Source: Pyropia yezoensis (lineage: Eukaryota; Rhodophyta; Bangiophyceae; Bangiales; Bangiaceae). From it: a stretch of 64,000 nucleotides of DNA. Position 1 is the first letter of the stretch, and every line of letters starts with the position of its first letter. Under the pieces are notes generated by a model. The model saw only the letters and a program-made list of their open reading frames with translations, ran no database searches and was not told where the DNA came from. The DNA is taken from NCBI GenBank assembly GCA_009829735.1, contig CM020620.1:4952299-5016298 (forward strand), in the 5' to 3' direction. The translations under genes were made by a program, and so were the position numbers. Below are positions 35,124 through 45,670 of the stretch, piece by piece.

Positions 35124-35485
35124 TGTAGCACAATAGGTATCCGCTGCACGTCCACTCTCAGGGAACACTCACCAAGGGGGATCGGTACCAACGTCACCGG
35201 GAGGCCAAGGTTGCTGTCCTTGGAGCGCAAGCCACAGGACCAAGATGGGAGCCCAACTGGGAGAGGTTTGTTGTTCTACCATGGCCGGCGGTGGATTCGC
35301 CGCCGGCCCCCTCGTTATAAACCCTCGGAGACACTACTTACTACCCTCCACCCCAAGATGCAAGTCCCTCTGGTCATACGCAACTTATAGATACCGTGAC
35401 CAATACGGACTCCCAAATTGAAAGTTAAGGATTAGAACTAGTCCCCCTGTATTAGGGTCACATTACGGTCATCCATATTGCTACG
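35124..35485 (+). repeat. Candidate solo LTR (362 bp) with AAAAG target duplication
   Basis: The unit starts TGTAGCACAATAGG and ends CCATATTGCTACG, imperfect inverted ends, and is flanked by exact 5-bp copies AAAAG (35119-35123 and 35486-35490). Inside are a 9-bp-stem hairpin (35283-35308) and a TATA box TTATAAA (35315-35321), as in LTR promoters. It is unrelated to families A, B and C. It could instead be a small DNA transposon, because its ends are inverted. Confidence 0.5.
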
Positions 35486-35509
35486 AAAAGGAAGGATTTG
35501 CGTGCAAGG

Positions 35510-35720
35510 AAGTGGGAGAGGAGATGGAGGGGAGCGTGGGGGGCACGGTGGGGTGGAGAGGGGGAGAGCTGGGGGGGGGAGGAGGGGGGGAATGGTATGG
35601 AACACGACTTGGTTGGAGAAGGGGCAGTGCGGGAGAGCTCTTCCAGAGGGCGAAGGAGAGCCCGAGGGGGGCTGGGCGGGGGGGGGTGGGGTGAAGGCAA
35701 GGCGGTGGGTGGAGGGGACA
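35510..35720. repeat. G/A-rich low-complexity tract
   Basis: Strong purine bias on the + strand with several long G runs. Frames here are compositional. Confidence 0.8.
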
Positions 35721-35799
35721 GTGTTTGGCACGCCTGATTTGTGCTCCACTTGCATCCAATGGCGTGCGGTCTCCACCGCAGCGACGGTAGCCAGAAGTC

Positions 35800-36143
35800 C
35801 ACTCATCGGGCGCCGATTGGTGTGGCAGATTGCGCTGATTCTTCAAGCGAACAGTCTTCATATGGAGCAAGCTCCTGCAAGGATCTGCCCACTCTCTTCG
35901 GAATCTGAGAGGGTTCACCGGGAGATCCAGTACTTGCGCACACGAAAAGCTCAAATACTGACAAAGAGGTTGGGCGATGGCCTTAGACGCCACCGTGAGC
36001 GCCGCGCGCAGGTGCGTCAGCGGGCACTTTGAATTCTCAAAGAGCTCCAAAGCCATGTTCTCGGCCTCAGGGGAAGGCGATATCGCAGGCGGCGGTTGCT
36101 CGCTCACTGAGCAGACAGGAATGATGCCTGAGCCAGCCCTCAC
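35800..36143 (-). pseudogene. Unassigned protein-like frame (- strand)
   Basis: From about 36050 leftward the frame reads as ordinary helical protein (MALELFENSKCPLTHLRAAL and on) with GC-rich third positions. It is in phase with the Ala/Ser-rich frame at 36195-36638 but separated from it by a stop, so it may be the end of one decayed or spliced gene. Family unknown. Confidence 0.25.
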
Positions 36144-36194
36144 CTTGGCAGCATTCCCAGCTATCCAGGAGACCCCTTTGCCTCTCCCCGCATT

Positions 36195-36638
36195 TCATGG
36201 AGTCGAGGATGATGAGGAGGAAGATGAGCCATCGTCTGGGATGGGGATGGCGGCGGCTGCGGCAGCCGCGGCGGCTTTCGCAGCCGCCTCCTCGATAATG
36301 TCGAAAACGTCGAGCGTCCTGCTGTCACCGATTGCCGGCTTCATGGCCGCGGCTTTCTCTGCTTCGCCAGCTGCCGTCTCCTTGGGCGGACCCCCTGGTG
36401 CACTGCCCTTGCCCGTCGCTGCAGAGGTCCCCGCCACCGTGTCCATCTCTGTCACCACCCCGGACGCCTCAGAAGGCTGCGCTGCTCCACGAGTTGAGGG
36501 AGCACCCGCGGCGTCTCCAGCCACCGAGGAAGCTGCCGGAGCCGGTATAGTTCCTTCTCGTCGGGTACCACCGGTCACGTCCTGCCCGTCATCTCCCACT
36601 TCCCCCCCATCCGCCTCATCTGCCGGCCCTGCAGTCAC
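36195..36638 (-). CDS. Unassigned Ala/Ser/Gly-rich frame (- strand)
   Basis: A low-complexity frame with an acidic end (DDG followed by a Ser run). No ATG opens it, so it would be an internal exon or a piece of a decayed gene. The segment KPAIGDSRTLDVFDIIEEA looks like real protein. The overlapping + strand frame (35977-36654) is rejected as less protein-like. Confidence 0.25.
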   Translation of the reverse strand: MTAGPADEADGGEVGDDGQDVTGGTRREGTIPAPAASSVAGDAAGAPSTRGAAQPSEASGVVTEMDTVAGTSAATGKGSAPGGPPKETAAGEAEKAAAMKPAIGDSRTLDVFDIIEEAAAKAAAAAAAAAIPIPDDGSSSSSSSSTP

Positions 36639-36796
36639 CCCCGGCGGCTGCTAAAACGTTCCCGCACGCGATGCAGGACCACCAGGAGACACCGTCGTAG
36701 GAGCGCGGGGCGTTCCGCTCATGTGCGACCCCGATGTAGGTAGCGCATCCGCCGACCGGCTTACAGAATTCGACAGCTGCCTGAAGGATGTGCCCA

Positions 36797-37234
36797 TCAT
36801 GCAGGGACCGCTCTTGATGAACCTGTAGACCATACTGAGGACGCGCCTGGCAGAGGTCTGAAAAACAGCCACGTCCTCCCACACAGGAAGCCAGAAACCT
36901 TGCCCGTCTCACCATAGCCCGACAAGTGGACGTGCCAGCTCAGCGACTTGTTGGCACTGGCCACCGTCTCAACATTGTCCAGCAGGTCTTTCAGCGCACG
37001 CACTGGCACCCGTGACGCCTGCTGCTCCCCAATCGACTCCATCAGAGTGCGCTGCACGCAGTCGGCGGAGGTGCCCGATCTCAACCCCATCGTCAAGATT
37101 GGTATCCGGGCACGAAGCTGCATTAACACGGCCACGAAAGACTCGCCGACACGCGCGGGGCTGTGCGTCCGGGCGATTGCGAAGCTGGCACGAAAGCGGT
37201 CCGACACACATTTCCGGCGAGGGTGCAAACGCAT
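36797..37234 (-). CDS. Unassigned 145-codon frame (- strand)
   Basis: ATG at 37234. Mixed composition with helical stretches (SADCVQRTLMESIGEQQ; VRALKDLLDNVETVA). No known domain. It could be another part of the same decayed gene as the frames to its left. Confidence 0.3.
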   Translation of the reverse strand: MRLHPRRKCVSDRFRASFAIARTHSPARVGESFVAVLMQLRARIPILTMGLRSGTSADCVQRTLMESIGEQQASRVPVRALKDLLDNVETVASANKSLSWHVHLSGYGETGKVSGFLCGRTWLFFRPLPGASSVWSTGSSRAVPA

Positions 37235-37397
37235 GAGTCCCAGTGGCGCGCGCCGAACGATGCAAAGCAGTCATGCCGAAAGGAGGAGAAGTCAATGTCC
37301 ACATTGTGTGGTCAGAGACGAAATTTGCAACGTTGATTTGAACTCCCCAATGTGAAGTCTTAAACGTAATGTCGGCCCCGAACGAACATCTCTTCAC

Positions 37398-37767
37398 ACA
37401 ACTTTCGATTGTCGACGGTGCATATCACACTCGACGCAGGCCCCGTCGCGTCGGCACAATGCATAGTGGAATGCCCAGTATTACGCCGAAGCACGCTTTT
37501 TGCCGACACATTGTGCCGACATTTGCAACTTGCAATCTGGCCAGGGACGGCACGGCCTCTTCCAGCTCGCTAAGACTAAGAAGGGTCGCGCGAACCCCAT
37601 GTATTGACAGCACATCGCATCTGACCCTCGGCCCAGAGCACACGCCCCACAGGCGACTTTCCATCAGCAGAACCTTGCTCACCATTAGCCTCATGCAGGC
37701 ATAGATGAAAAAGATGAGGGGCGGGTGCTTTTCTGAGCACCCGCGTCGTAGCGGCCAGGTCACTCTG
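37398..37767. other. No gene; scattered GTGCCGA-type motifs
   Basis: GTGCCGAC in both orientations at about 37455-37515, without a clear period. Left flank of the family C solo LTR. Confidence 0.4.
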
Positions 37768-38641
37768 TGTAAGGATATGCCCCCCAAATCCCCAATACTC
37801 TAGCTTCGGGGATAAGGACTGGGGCCTCTCCTTCCCTGTCCTTCTCAGCCAACTCCTTCCAAGACGCATCAACTCCCTGGTAATCTGGATATGCCGCGGT
37901 GTCCGGCCGAGATTCTACGGGTCGCGGACGGTCAGCACGAGAGCCGCGGATCGGCTACCCGTTAGTACCCTGACTCATCCCCGGACGGATATTTTCTCTC
38001 CGCGGATCAGAGGACTAACGGACCACAGGACAAGCCACATCTCTGACTCATCGGCCAGCCGGAACAATCTCCCCACGAGCCAATGGGAACGGCAAGATTT
38101 GCTGACCCACGGGACATTTTCGACCCGAAGACTGGCGTCTGGCTTACACGCCTCTGCGGCCTATCGGGCCGCCCGGCGTGTGAGGCCAGCGGCGCGGCGC
38201 TACGAGCGCCGCACGCCGCCCCCGCCCCCGCTTGGGGCTGTCTGGTGGGGCGCCTTGGGGCGCACACACCCACCTTGACTTGTTCTGAGAGCCTATGCCT
38301 TGTTTTGAGCCCATTGGTGCCGCCCCCCCGGCGGCACGGGCAATCGCATGCTTTGGGGCACCCTGGGTGCCCCCCCCGGGGGTGTATAATGCGTGAGTGC
38401 GGGCGCCACCCGGGGAGACCTCGGGGGAAACAACGAACACAGACACAACGACCTCCTTTACCCTCGAACCCCTCGACCCCCTCGACCCTCACCGACGTTA
38501 CGCCCATCTTCTTCCCCACCCCCATCACCGTCACCCCGCCCGTCACCTTCCCCGCGCCCCGGAGCTTCATTGGCTTACGCGGGCAGCTGAAACCGTTCAC
38601 CAGTAGGTTGAGGGCTGCCCGGGTGGGGGCGGTGCCTCACA
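37768..38641 (+). repeat. Solo LTR of family C (874 bp)
   Basis: Same length as both LTRs of element C and nearly identical to them, in the opposite orientation. It starts TGTAAGGATATG and ends GCCTCACA. It is flanked by exact copies of CTCTG (37763-37767 and 38642-38646). A TATA-like GTATAATG lies at about 38387. Confidence 0.95.
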
Positions 38642-38646
38642 CTCTG

Positions 38647-39172
38647 CCCTTAGTCTCGCTTACATGCGCGCTTGAGGCGGGCCAGAAAATTTCAGACATA
38701 CAATGGGTGCTTAACGCCACTTGGCCGGCCGCAGATATGTTGCAGCAGGCTATACCACGCCAGTGCCATCCGGCACAGGCGGGATGATAGATCCTAGCCG
38801 CCACAGCCCCGGCAGCCTCCCCAGTCGCCCCGGCCCACCGGCCACCCCAGCCACTCCAGCTGCCCCAGCCAACCCGGCCACCCCATACATCCCAGCCACG
38901 TCAGCCGCCCGATCCACCCCAGACACCCAGGCCGCCCCAGCCACCGCAGCGGCCCCAGCGGCCCCAGCCGCCCGAGCCGCCCTAGCCGCCCCAGCCACCA
39001 GAGCCGCCCCAGCCACCCCAGCAATCCAAGCGGCGCTAGCAGCCTTTTTGGCCTGGGCGGCCCTCCTTTCCCCCCCCCGCCACCCCTGGCCGGCTCCCGC
39101 CACCCCCAGCCGCCCCCCGCCGCCCCCCGCCTCCCGCCGCCCCGCGCGGCCCTCCGCAACCCCCAGCTGGGC
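38647..39172. repeat. CCAGCC-type minisatellite between family C LTRs
   Basis: From about 38830 to 39050 a degenerate 9- to 12-base unit (GCCRCCCCA) is repeated many times, then a C-rich tail follows. Frames across it give Pro/Ala/Thr or Gly/Ala runs and are not called. Confidence 0.8.
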
Positions 39173-39177
39173 AGGCG
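39173..39177. repeat. Target-site duplication of element C, left copy (AGGCG)
   Basis: Exact match to 46545-46549. Confidence 0.9.
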
Positions 39178-40051
39178 TGTGAGGCACCACCCACACCCGG
39201 GCAGCCCTCAACCTACTGGTGAACGGTGTCAGATGCCCGCGTAAGCCAATGAGGCTGCGGGGCGCGGGGAAGGTGACGGGCGGGGTGACGGTGATGGGGG
39301 TGGGGAAGAAGATGGGCGTAACGTCGGTGAGGGTCGAGGGGGTCGAGGGGTTCGAGGGTAAAGGAGGTCGTTGTGTCTGTGTTCGTTGTTTCCCCCGAGG
39401 TCTCCCCGGGTGGCGCCCGCACTCACGCATTATATACCCCCGGGGGGGGCACCCAGGGTGCCCCAAAGCATGCGATTGCCCGTGCCGCCGGGGGGGCGGC
39501 ACCAATGGGCTCAAAACAAGGCATAGGCTCTCAGAACAAGTCAAGGTGGGTGTGTGCGCCCCAAGGCGCCCCACCAGACAGCCCCAAGCGGGGGCGGGGG
39601 CGGCGTGCGGCGCTCGTAGCGCCGCGCCGCTGGCCTCACACGCCGGGCGGCCCGATAGGCCGCAGAGGCGTGTAAGCCAGACGCCAGTCTTCGGGTCGAA
39701 AATGTCCCGTGGGTCAGCAAATCTTGCCGTTCCCATTGGCTCGTGGGGAGATTGTTCCGGCTGGCCGATGAGTCAGAGATGTGGCTTGTCCTGTGGTCCG
39801 TTAGTCCTCTGATCCGCGGAGAGAAAATATCCGTCCGGGGATGAGTCAGGGTACTAACGGGTAGCCGATCCGCGGCTCTCGTGCTGACCGTCCGCGACAC
39901 GTAGAATCTCGGCCGGACACCGCGGCATCTCCAGATTACCAGGGAGTTGATGCGTCTTGGAAGGAGTTGGCTGAGAAGGACAGGGAAGGAGAGGCCCCAG
40001 TCCTTATCCCCGAAGCTAGAGTATTGGGGATTTAGGGGGCATATCCTTACA
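39178..40051 (-). repeat. 3' LTR of element C (874 bp)
   Basis: Partner of 45671-46544, with the same ends (TGTAAGG...CTCACA on the - strand). Confidence 0.96.
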
Positions 40052-40071
40052 CCTCCCCCCCCTTAGGACGC
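40052..40071 (-). promoter_or_regulatory. Polypurine tract of element C
   Basis: AAGGGGGGGAGG on the - strand abuts the 3' LTR. Confidence 0.7.
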
Positions 40072-43000
40072 GCGGCGAAGGAACGCGTCCAAAACCTCAG
40101 GTGCGTGCGCAAGGTCTTGCTTGGTCAGCCAGGTGTTCTCGCTGACGTCACAGCCTTTCCACTTGACGAGGTACTGTAGTCGTCCTCGACGCTTTCGTGA
40201 CCGTATGATGGAGTCGACTTCGTACTCGACCGAACCGTCCGGAAATGCAACCGGAGGCGGAACGGGAGGAAGTCATCCGTACGGGTCAGCGCGGTACGGC
40301 TTTAGCTAGCTCGCATGGAAGGCGTTGTAAATTTTGCGATCGAGCACCGCTAGGGGAAGATCCAGGCGGGAAGTCACATCATTGATGCTTTCTGTGACGC
40401 GATAGGGTTCTGAGTACTTGGGCATCAGCTTCCGAGCGCCTTGGAAGGCGTCTGGCATAAGATGTTTGGTACTGAGAAGCACCAGATCGTCGACGGAAAT
40501 CTTGCAAGGTCGGCGATGGCGATTTGCGTACGCCGAGCGCGCCTCATTTGCACTCTTGATGGCTGATATGGCAGTCTCCTGAGCACGTTGGAGACCGCTT
40601 AGCCAGTCAAACACTGCAGGTATACTTGATTCTGACATTTCGAGGACGTCCATTGGAACCGTCTTGGGTTTGAATCCGTAGTTCAGGAAGAAGGGTGAGT
40701 ACGTCGTCACAGCATTTGGCGACCGGTTGTGGGCTACTTCAGCAGCAACGAAGAATAGGTCCCAATCGCCCTGGTGATGGTTGACGAAATTTCGCAGGAT
40801 TTCCTCAATCTTCTTATTCATAATCTCAGTCTGTCCGTCAGTTTGCGGGTGGTAGGCTGAAGATGCCTTGACCTTGACTTTGAGGATCTCTGTGAGTGAC
40901 CGCCAAAAGTTGGAGAGAGAAGATGCGGTCCCTGTCGCAGACGACATCAGCAGGGAGTCCGTGGTGTCGATAGACATGATCGTGATAGAGCTGTGCTGCA
41001 ACTGGCGCGGTACAGTCCGGCTTCATAGGGGCGAGGCAAATCATTTTGGAGAGGCGGTCGACAACGACGTAAATCCCGTTGTGACCTCTTGGAGTCAGAG
41101 AAAGAGGCGTGACAAAGTCCATGGAGACACTTGTCCATCGTTGGTTCGGGGGATCTAGAGGTTTGAGGTGACCCAGAGGTGAATGCGTGCTAGCCTTGTT
41201 TCGCTGGCACAAAGCACATGTTTGTACGTATCTTTGGATGTCCTTCCGCATTGTTTTTCAGTAGTTCTTGGAAGAAATGGCCTTCGTTGTTATCTTGACT
41301 CCCATGTGCCCTTGGCACGGGACATCGTGGTAGTCGGGGAGTAGTCTTTGGCGTAGAGTACCGACAGGGATACACGTACGGTCACCTCGCTTCAACAACC
41401 TCATGTGCAGCCGGTAGGGAGACACCGGGTCTTTGACCAGGTCGGCAAACTCGGGGTCCGCGTCGTACTCTTGTTATAAGGTGGCAAGGTCTTGATCACT
41501 TTGGTTGATGGTCATGAGGTTGTTGATTTCAGTTTTCTTGGGGATGGCTTTGATGGTCTTGGCCAGCACGCGGCTAAGAAGGTCTTGATTGGGGGCGTGC
41601 TTGTCGGGAGCATCTTGTGGCTGCCTGGAAAGGGCATCAGCCACGGGATTTGAAGTGCCCTTGATGGGGACAATCTTGAACTGGAACTGGTCCAGAAGCT
41701 CCAGCTATTTGACTTGACGATCGTTGAGCTTTTCTTGGGTTCTTAGGTATCTCAGGGACTCATGGTCGGTGTGGACCTCAAAGGGTCTTCCGTAGAGGTA
41801 GCAGCGCCAATGGCGGATGGCTTGTACGACTGCAAGAAGTTCTCGTTCACGAATGATGTAGCGTTGCTCGTGGATGTTGAGAGTTAACGAAAAGTATGCC
41901 ACTGGACGCCGTCCGCGTCCATCATCTTGCTCAAGGACTGCGCCAACAGCATATCCGCTGGCATCGGTAGACACGTAGATTGGATATCTCTTGTCGAAAG
42001 GCCTTAGCACTGGTGCGGTTGTTGTCAGATTCTGCAGCTGCTCGAAAGCTTTCTGGGCGTCTTGGGTCCACTTGAAGTCGACATTCCCTGTCAGCCTCGT
42101 CAAAGGCGTGGCTACGGCCGCAATTCCCTTGATAAATCTGCGGTAGAAGTTGACCATACCGAGGAAGGATTGCACGTCCTTTTTGCTTCTCGGTGTTGCC
42201 CATGTACGAATGGCTTGGACCTTGTAGTCTTTCATGGAGAAGCCTTTCTCGGAGATGACGTGACCGAGGTAGTCCACAGTGGTCCGAGCGAATTGGCACT
42301 TGCTCAACTTGGCGTAGAGCTTGTGTTCTCGTAGTTCGTCAAGTGCTGATCTTAGGTGCTTGAGGTGATCGTCATAGGTTTCGCTGTAAACTAGGACGTC
42401 GTCCAGGTAGACGCAGATGAAGTCGTACAGGTACGCTCTGAAGACATCGTTCATTAGGTTCATGGAGACCGCGGGTGCATTCGTGAGACCAAAGGGTACG
42501 ACCGTGAACTCATAGAGTCCGTGCTTGGTTCGAAACGCCGTCAGAGGTACTATTTCCGGATCAAGGCGAATTTGGTGGTAGCCAGAACGGAGGTCGATCT
42601 TCGTTAAGTACTTGGCCTTTCGCAGTTGGTCGAAGATGTCGTCGATGCGTGGTAGTGGATACGCGATCTTGATGGTGGCCTTGTTTAGGGCCCTGTAGGC
42701 GATGCACATTCGCCAGCCACCTTCCTTTTTTGCCGCAAAGAGGACGGAAGAGCCCCACGGTGAGGCGCTTGGTTGGATGAATCCCTTCCTTATTAGGACG
42801 GCAAGTTGGGTCTTGAGTTCTTCGAGCTCCCATTCGGCTAGTCGGTAAATTCCGCTACGACGTGGTTGGGCATCGTCGGTAAGCTTGATGCTAAATTTGT
42901 GACTGCGCTCAGGAGAAAGTCCGTCGGGAAGCTCGTCTGGAAAGACGTCGGCGTATTCTTTGAAAATCTCTTGAACTCCTCTCTTGTCGTCGGCGTGTCC

Positions 43001-43570
43001 CATCTTAATGGCGTTAATGTCGAAGCTGGTAGAGGGATCTTCGGACTGCAGGTAGATGGCGAAAACCGGGCACCTTCGGACGAGGTCCCGGGCGAGACGT
43101 TGCCGACTGATCAGGGGTTCAGGCTTCTTCAGGGAGGCTGTGATAGAGATGTTCTTGTGGTTGAAATTGAAGGAGATCTTGTATTTCTTGTTGTTGATTT
43201 TGGCGTCCTTGTCATCGCGCTACTTCTTTCCCAGGATGAGGTCGTATGCGTTTAAGTCACATACAGCAAATCATAGTCGTTCTTGATACGGTCCAATGTG
43301 AATCTCAAGGGGTTCAATGGTTTCAGCGAGGACATGAGAGCGGCCATCGGGCATGCTTGCCGCAAAGTCCGTTTCCTTAGTGTTCACAAGCAGGGAGGTC
43401 ACGAGGCGCCTTGAGACGAAGTTGATGGGAGATCCGTCGTCAAACAGCACCTTAATAACTTTGCCATTGACAGAAGCAGTAGAAAGCAGAAGCCCGAGTC
43501 GCGGGCCTTCAAACGGTGACGACATATTTTCAGGAACCGAAGAAGCGTCTTTCACAAGTGTTGATGACGG
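40066..43570 (-). pseudogene. pol: Element C pol region: protease, reverse transcriptase, RNase H, integrase, chromodomain
   Basis: Reading leftward: a protease-like segment near 43480-43400, reverse transcriptase near 42850-42250 with a YLDD box near 42395, RNase H near 41990-41720, integrase near 41250-40500 with the HHCC-type start and the YHPQTDGQTE motif, a GPY/F-like stretch, and a chromodomain at about 40250-40080 (LQYLVKWKG...SENTW). The region is broken in several places and is listed as a fossil. Confidence 0.9.
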
Positions 43571-43578
43571 TCGCTGCT

Positions 43579-44457
43579 TCAGTTCCGCTGGCCTTTTGGG
43601 CAGTCCTTAGCCAAGTGCCCTTTCTCGCGACAGCGGAGGCACAGACACTCGCGCATACAGCGCTGGCGTTCGTCTGGCGTCAGCTTGTCGACCTTGATGC
43701 TGGAAATGTCCATTGGGATAACACCCGTCGTCGGTGGCTTCCCAGAAGTGCTGCTAACATTGCTGGTAATGCGGGACGCTCCAGCCTTGGCCGCTTCGAC
43801 GCGCAGGGCGTCCGTCATAAGGGACTCAAGATCCGTGTAGGTCTTCAGGCACAGTGCCTGCCAGATGTCTCGCTTAAGGCCTCGGCTATAGCGGTCGATT
43901 TTTTCCGCTTCGGTGATGTCGGGGATATCCAAGAGGACGTTTAGGAACGTCCTGTTGAACGTCCCGACGTCCTTGATTTGACGCCAGGAGTGCAGCTTGT
44001 CCCGCGCCGCCTGCGTCTTGTTCAGTGGGCTGAAGCGACGGATGAGCGCAGCCCGCAGGGCAGTCCAGTCGGGGACCGCGGTGGTGCGACTGTAGGTATG
44101 CCACCAAGTAAACGCCTCACCGTCCAGGTAGGTGCAGGCGATCCGGCACGCTTCGTCAGGGTCAGTCAGCCGCACATAAGAGTCCATGTGCGAGCACCAC
44201 GCTTCAATTGTCCCGGGCTTGCCGGAGAACAGCGCGGGCTTGTGCGGCCTCGCAGTCGTTGTGCCTACACCGGTGGTCTTGGCCTGGGCGTCCGACAGCT
44301 GTTTCTCGACGTCCGCCAGTTCTACCTTGTGAGCCTCGAGTTCGGCGCTCATCTGCGAGACGAACGCAGTTAGTTGATTCCATGATTCCGCTGAGGGTGC
44401 GGTTGAGGCCGTGCCTGGATTAGTCGGGCTAATACCAGAAGGATTAGGGGGATCCAT
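43579..44457 (-). CDS. gag: Element C gag
   Basis: This is an open frame of about 292 codons from the ATG at 44457 (MDPPNPSG). It has a coiled-coil-like N-terminal stretch (residues about 25-60), a retrotransposon gag capsid domain (FSGKPGTIEAWCSHMDSYV, then TWWHTYS), and a C-terminal CCHC zinc knuckle (CLRCREKGHLAKDC). Its length and order are typical of Ty3 chromoviruses. Confidence 0.9.
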   Translation of the reverse strand: MDPPNPSGISPTNPGTASTAPSAESWNQLTAFVSQMSAELEAHKVELADVEKQLSDAQAKTTGVGTTTARPHKPALFSGKPGTIEAWCSHMDSYVRLTDPDEACRIACTYLDGEAFTWWHTYSRTTAVPDWTALRAALIRRFSPLNKTQAARDKLHSWRQIKDVGTFNRTFLNVLLDIPDITEAEKIDRYSRGLKRDIWQALCLKTYTDLESLMTDALRVEAAKAGASRITSNVSSTSGKPPTTGVIPMDISSIKVDKLTPDERQRCMRECLCLRCREKGHLAKDCPKGQRN

Positions 44458-44813
44458 GGTAAAATTCGCAACGATCAAATCAACTAAGCAGATCTAAATC
44501 GACTTACTCCGGTTGGGCGCCGGGCAGGTCCTTAAAGATGTGCAAGGCAATTTGGTCCGTCAAAGTAGTGGTACACGAGCTTCTGGACGTGTGCGGCCGT
44601 AGTGGCTGCAACGATTCCAAAGATGTACAACACTATTTGATGGTTCACAGGTGATGCGATGAAACAGAACTCGAAGACTCAAGCATGCAATCGGATTTTG
44701 CTGCCGGCGTCCGCGCGCGGGCCCGAGGCGGGTCGCGCCGGATTTTCAAGCGGGGGGTAATCCACGTGGCAGATCGCGCCTCTCGCACAGATCCTGGGGG
44801 GTGTTGCGAGGTG

Positions 44814-45431
44814 TCAACTGGTGTGGCGCGCCAGCGTGCGGTGGTGATCCTTGCCACGCTGGTGGCGTTCGACGTGTTCCACCGTCTCGAATTCGCGATC
44901 GCAGATGTCGCACCGCGGGCGCGTGGCTGGACGGTTGACCGTATTGCGGTGGCGCCGCGACCAGCGATGATCGCGCAGCACTGTCAGGCTGTTGCAACGC
45001 ACGCCACAGGGCTTGCACACGTACTTGTCCTTGGGGATGCTCTTGGCGATCCGGCGCTGCTCCCGCTGCTCCGCCGCGCGCGCCGCCGTGGGTCGGATGC
45101 GCCCAATACGTGGGGCGGGCGGCGCAGTGTATCGCCGCGCGGGGTCTCGCGGGGGCAGCAGCAGGCCCCGACTGGCCGAGCCCCCCGAGCCGGGCGTGGC
45201 GGGGCCCTTGCCCTTGCGCGAGAGGGAGGGCTTGGATGCGGCTGCCGCCGCCGAGTCGGCCGTCGCCGGCACAGAGGATGACGTGGATGCCGCCGCCGGT
45301 GATGCGCGCGCCGCCGGGGTGACGCGTGCCTCCGCGGTCGCGCGCGCCGCCGGCGCGCGCGCAGTCGCCGCCGAGGAGGTCGGGGCGCCCGCCAACGCCG
45401 AGGAAGAATATTCGGAACCTGATTTGGCACC
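44814..45431 (-). CDS. C2H2 zinc-finger frame inside element C, between primer site and gag
   Basis: About 200 codons on the same strand as gag. The first half is an Ala/Ser/Thr-rich linker, and a basic stretch follows. The C-terminal part has two U1/C2H2-type fingers: YVCKPCGVRCNSLTVLRDH...H and PRCDICDREFETVEHVERH...H. No ATG opens the frame; a stop precedes it, and a CAG sits at its edge that could be a splice acceptor. Ty3 elements do not normally carry a coding region here. The likeliest reading is a captured piece of a host zinc-finger gene, or an accessory exon spliced onto something upstream. The fingers themselves are clear; the role is unknown. Confidence 0.6.
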   Translation of the reverse strand, partial: GAKSGSEYSSSALAGAPTSSAATARAPAARATAEARVTPAARASPAAASTSSSVPATADSAAAAASKPSLSRKGKGPATPGSGGSASRGLLLPPRDPARRYTAPPAPRIGRIRPTAARAAEQREQRRIAKSIPKDKYVCKPCGVRCNSLTVLRDHRWSRRHRNTVNRPATRPRCDICDREFETVEHVERHQRGKDHHRTLARHTS

Positions 45432-45649
45432 CACTGGGTTTCAACAATCCGTTGACCAAAAGAAAAAAACCGTGACAGGGGCCACCAGGGCAGTGTCAGG
45501 GCAGTGTTCTTTCAGTGTGATTCGTGGAACCCGCTGCGTTTGTATTACAATGCCCGAGGCACGCCGAACACAGGGGGCAGCACGAGGGCATAAACGCAGG
45601 GGGGGCCAAATCGGGAACGGAATCGCAACGTCACGGACAGGAGGAAGTC

Positions 45650-45668
45650 AAACTATCTGAAGCTACCA
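45650..45668 (-). promoter_or_regulatory. Primer-binding site of element C
   Basis: On the - strand TGGTAGCTTCAGATAG starts 2 bases after the 5' LTR. TGGTAGC matches the 3' end of initiator-Met tRNA of several eukaryotes, unlike the site of elements A and B. Confidence 0.6.
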
Positions 45669-45670
45669 CA

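Noticed and set aside
35977-36654. 225-codon + strand frame
   Set aside because: Ala/Pro/Ser-rich throughout; the - strand reads more like protein in the same interval.
38750-39736. 328-codon - strand frame
   Set aside because: Crosses from a family C LTR into a minisatellite; no protein features.
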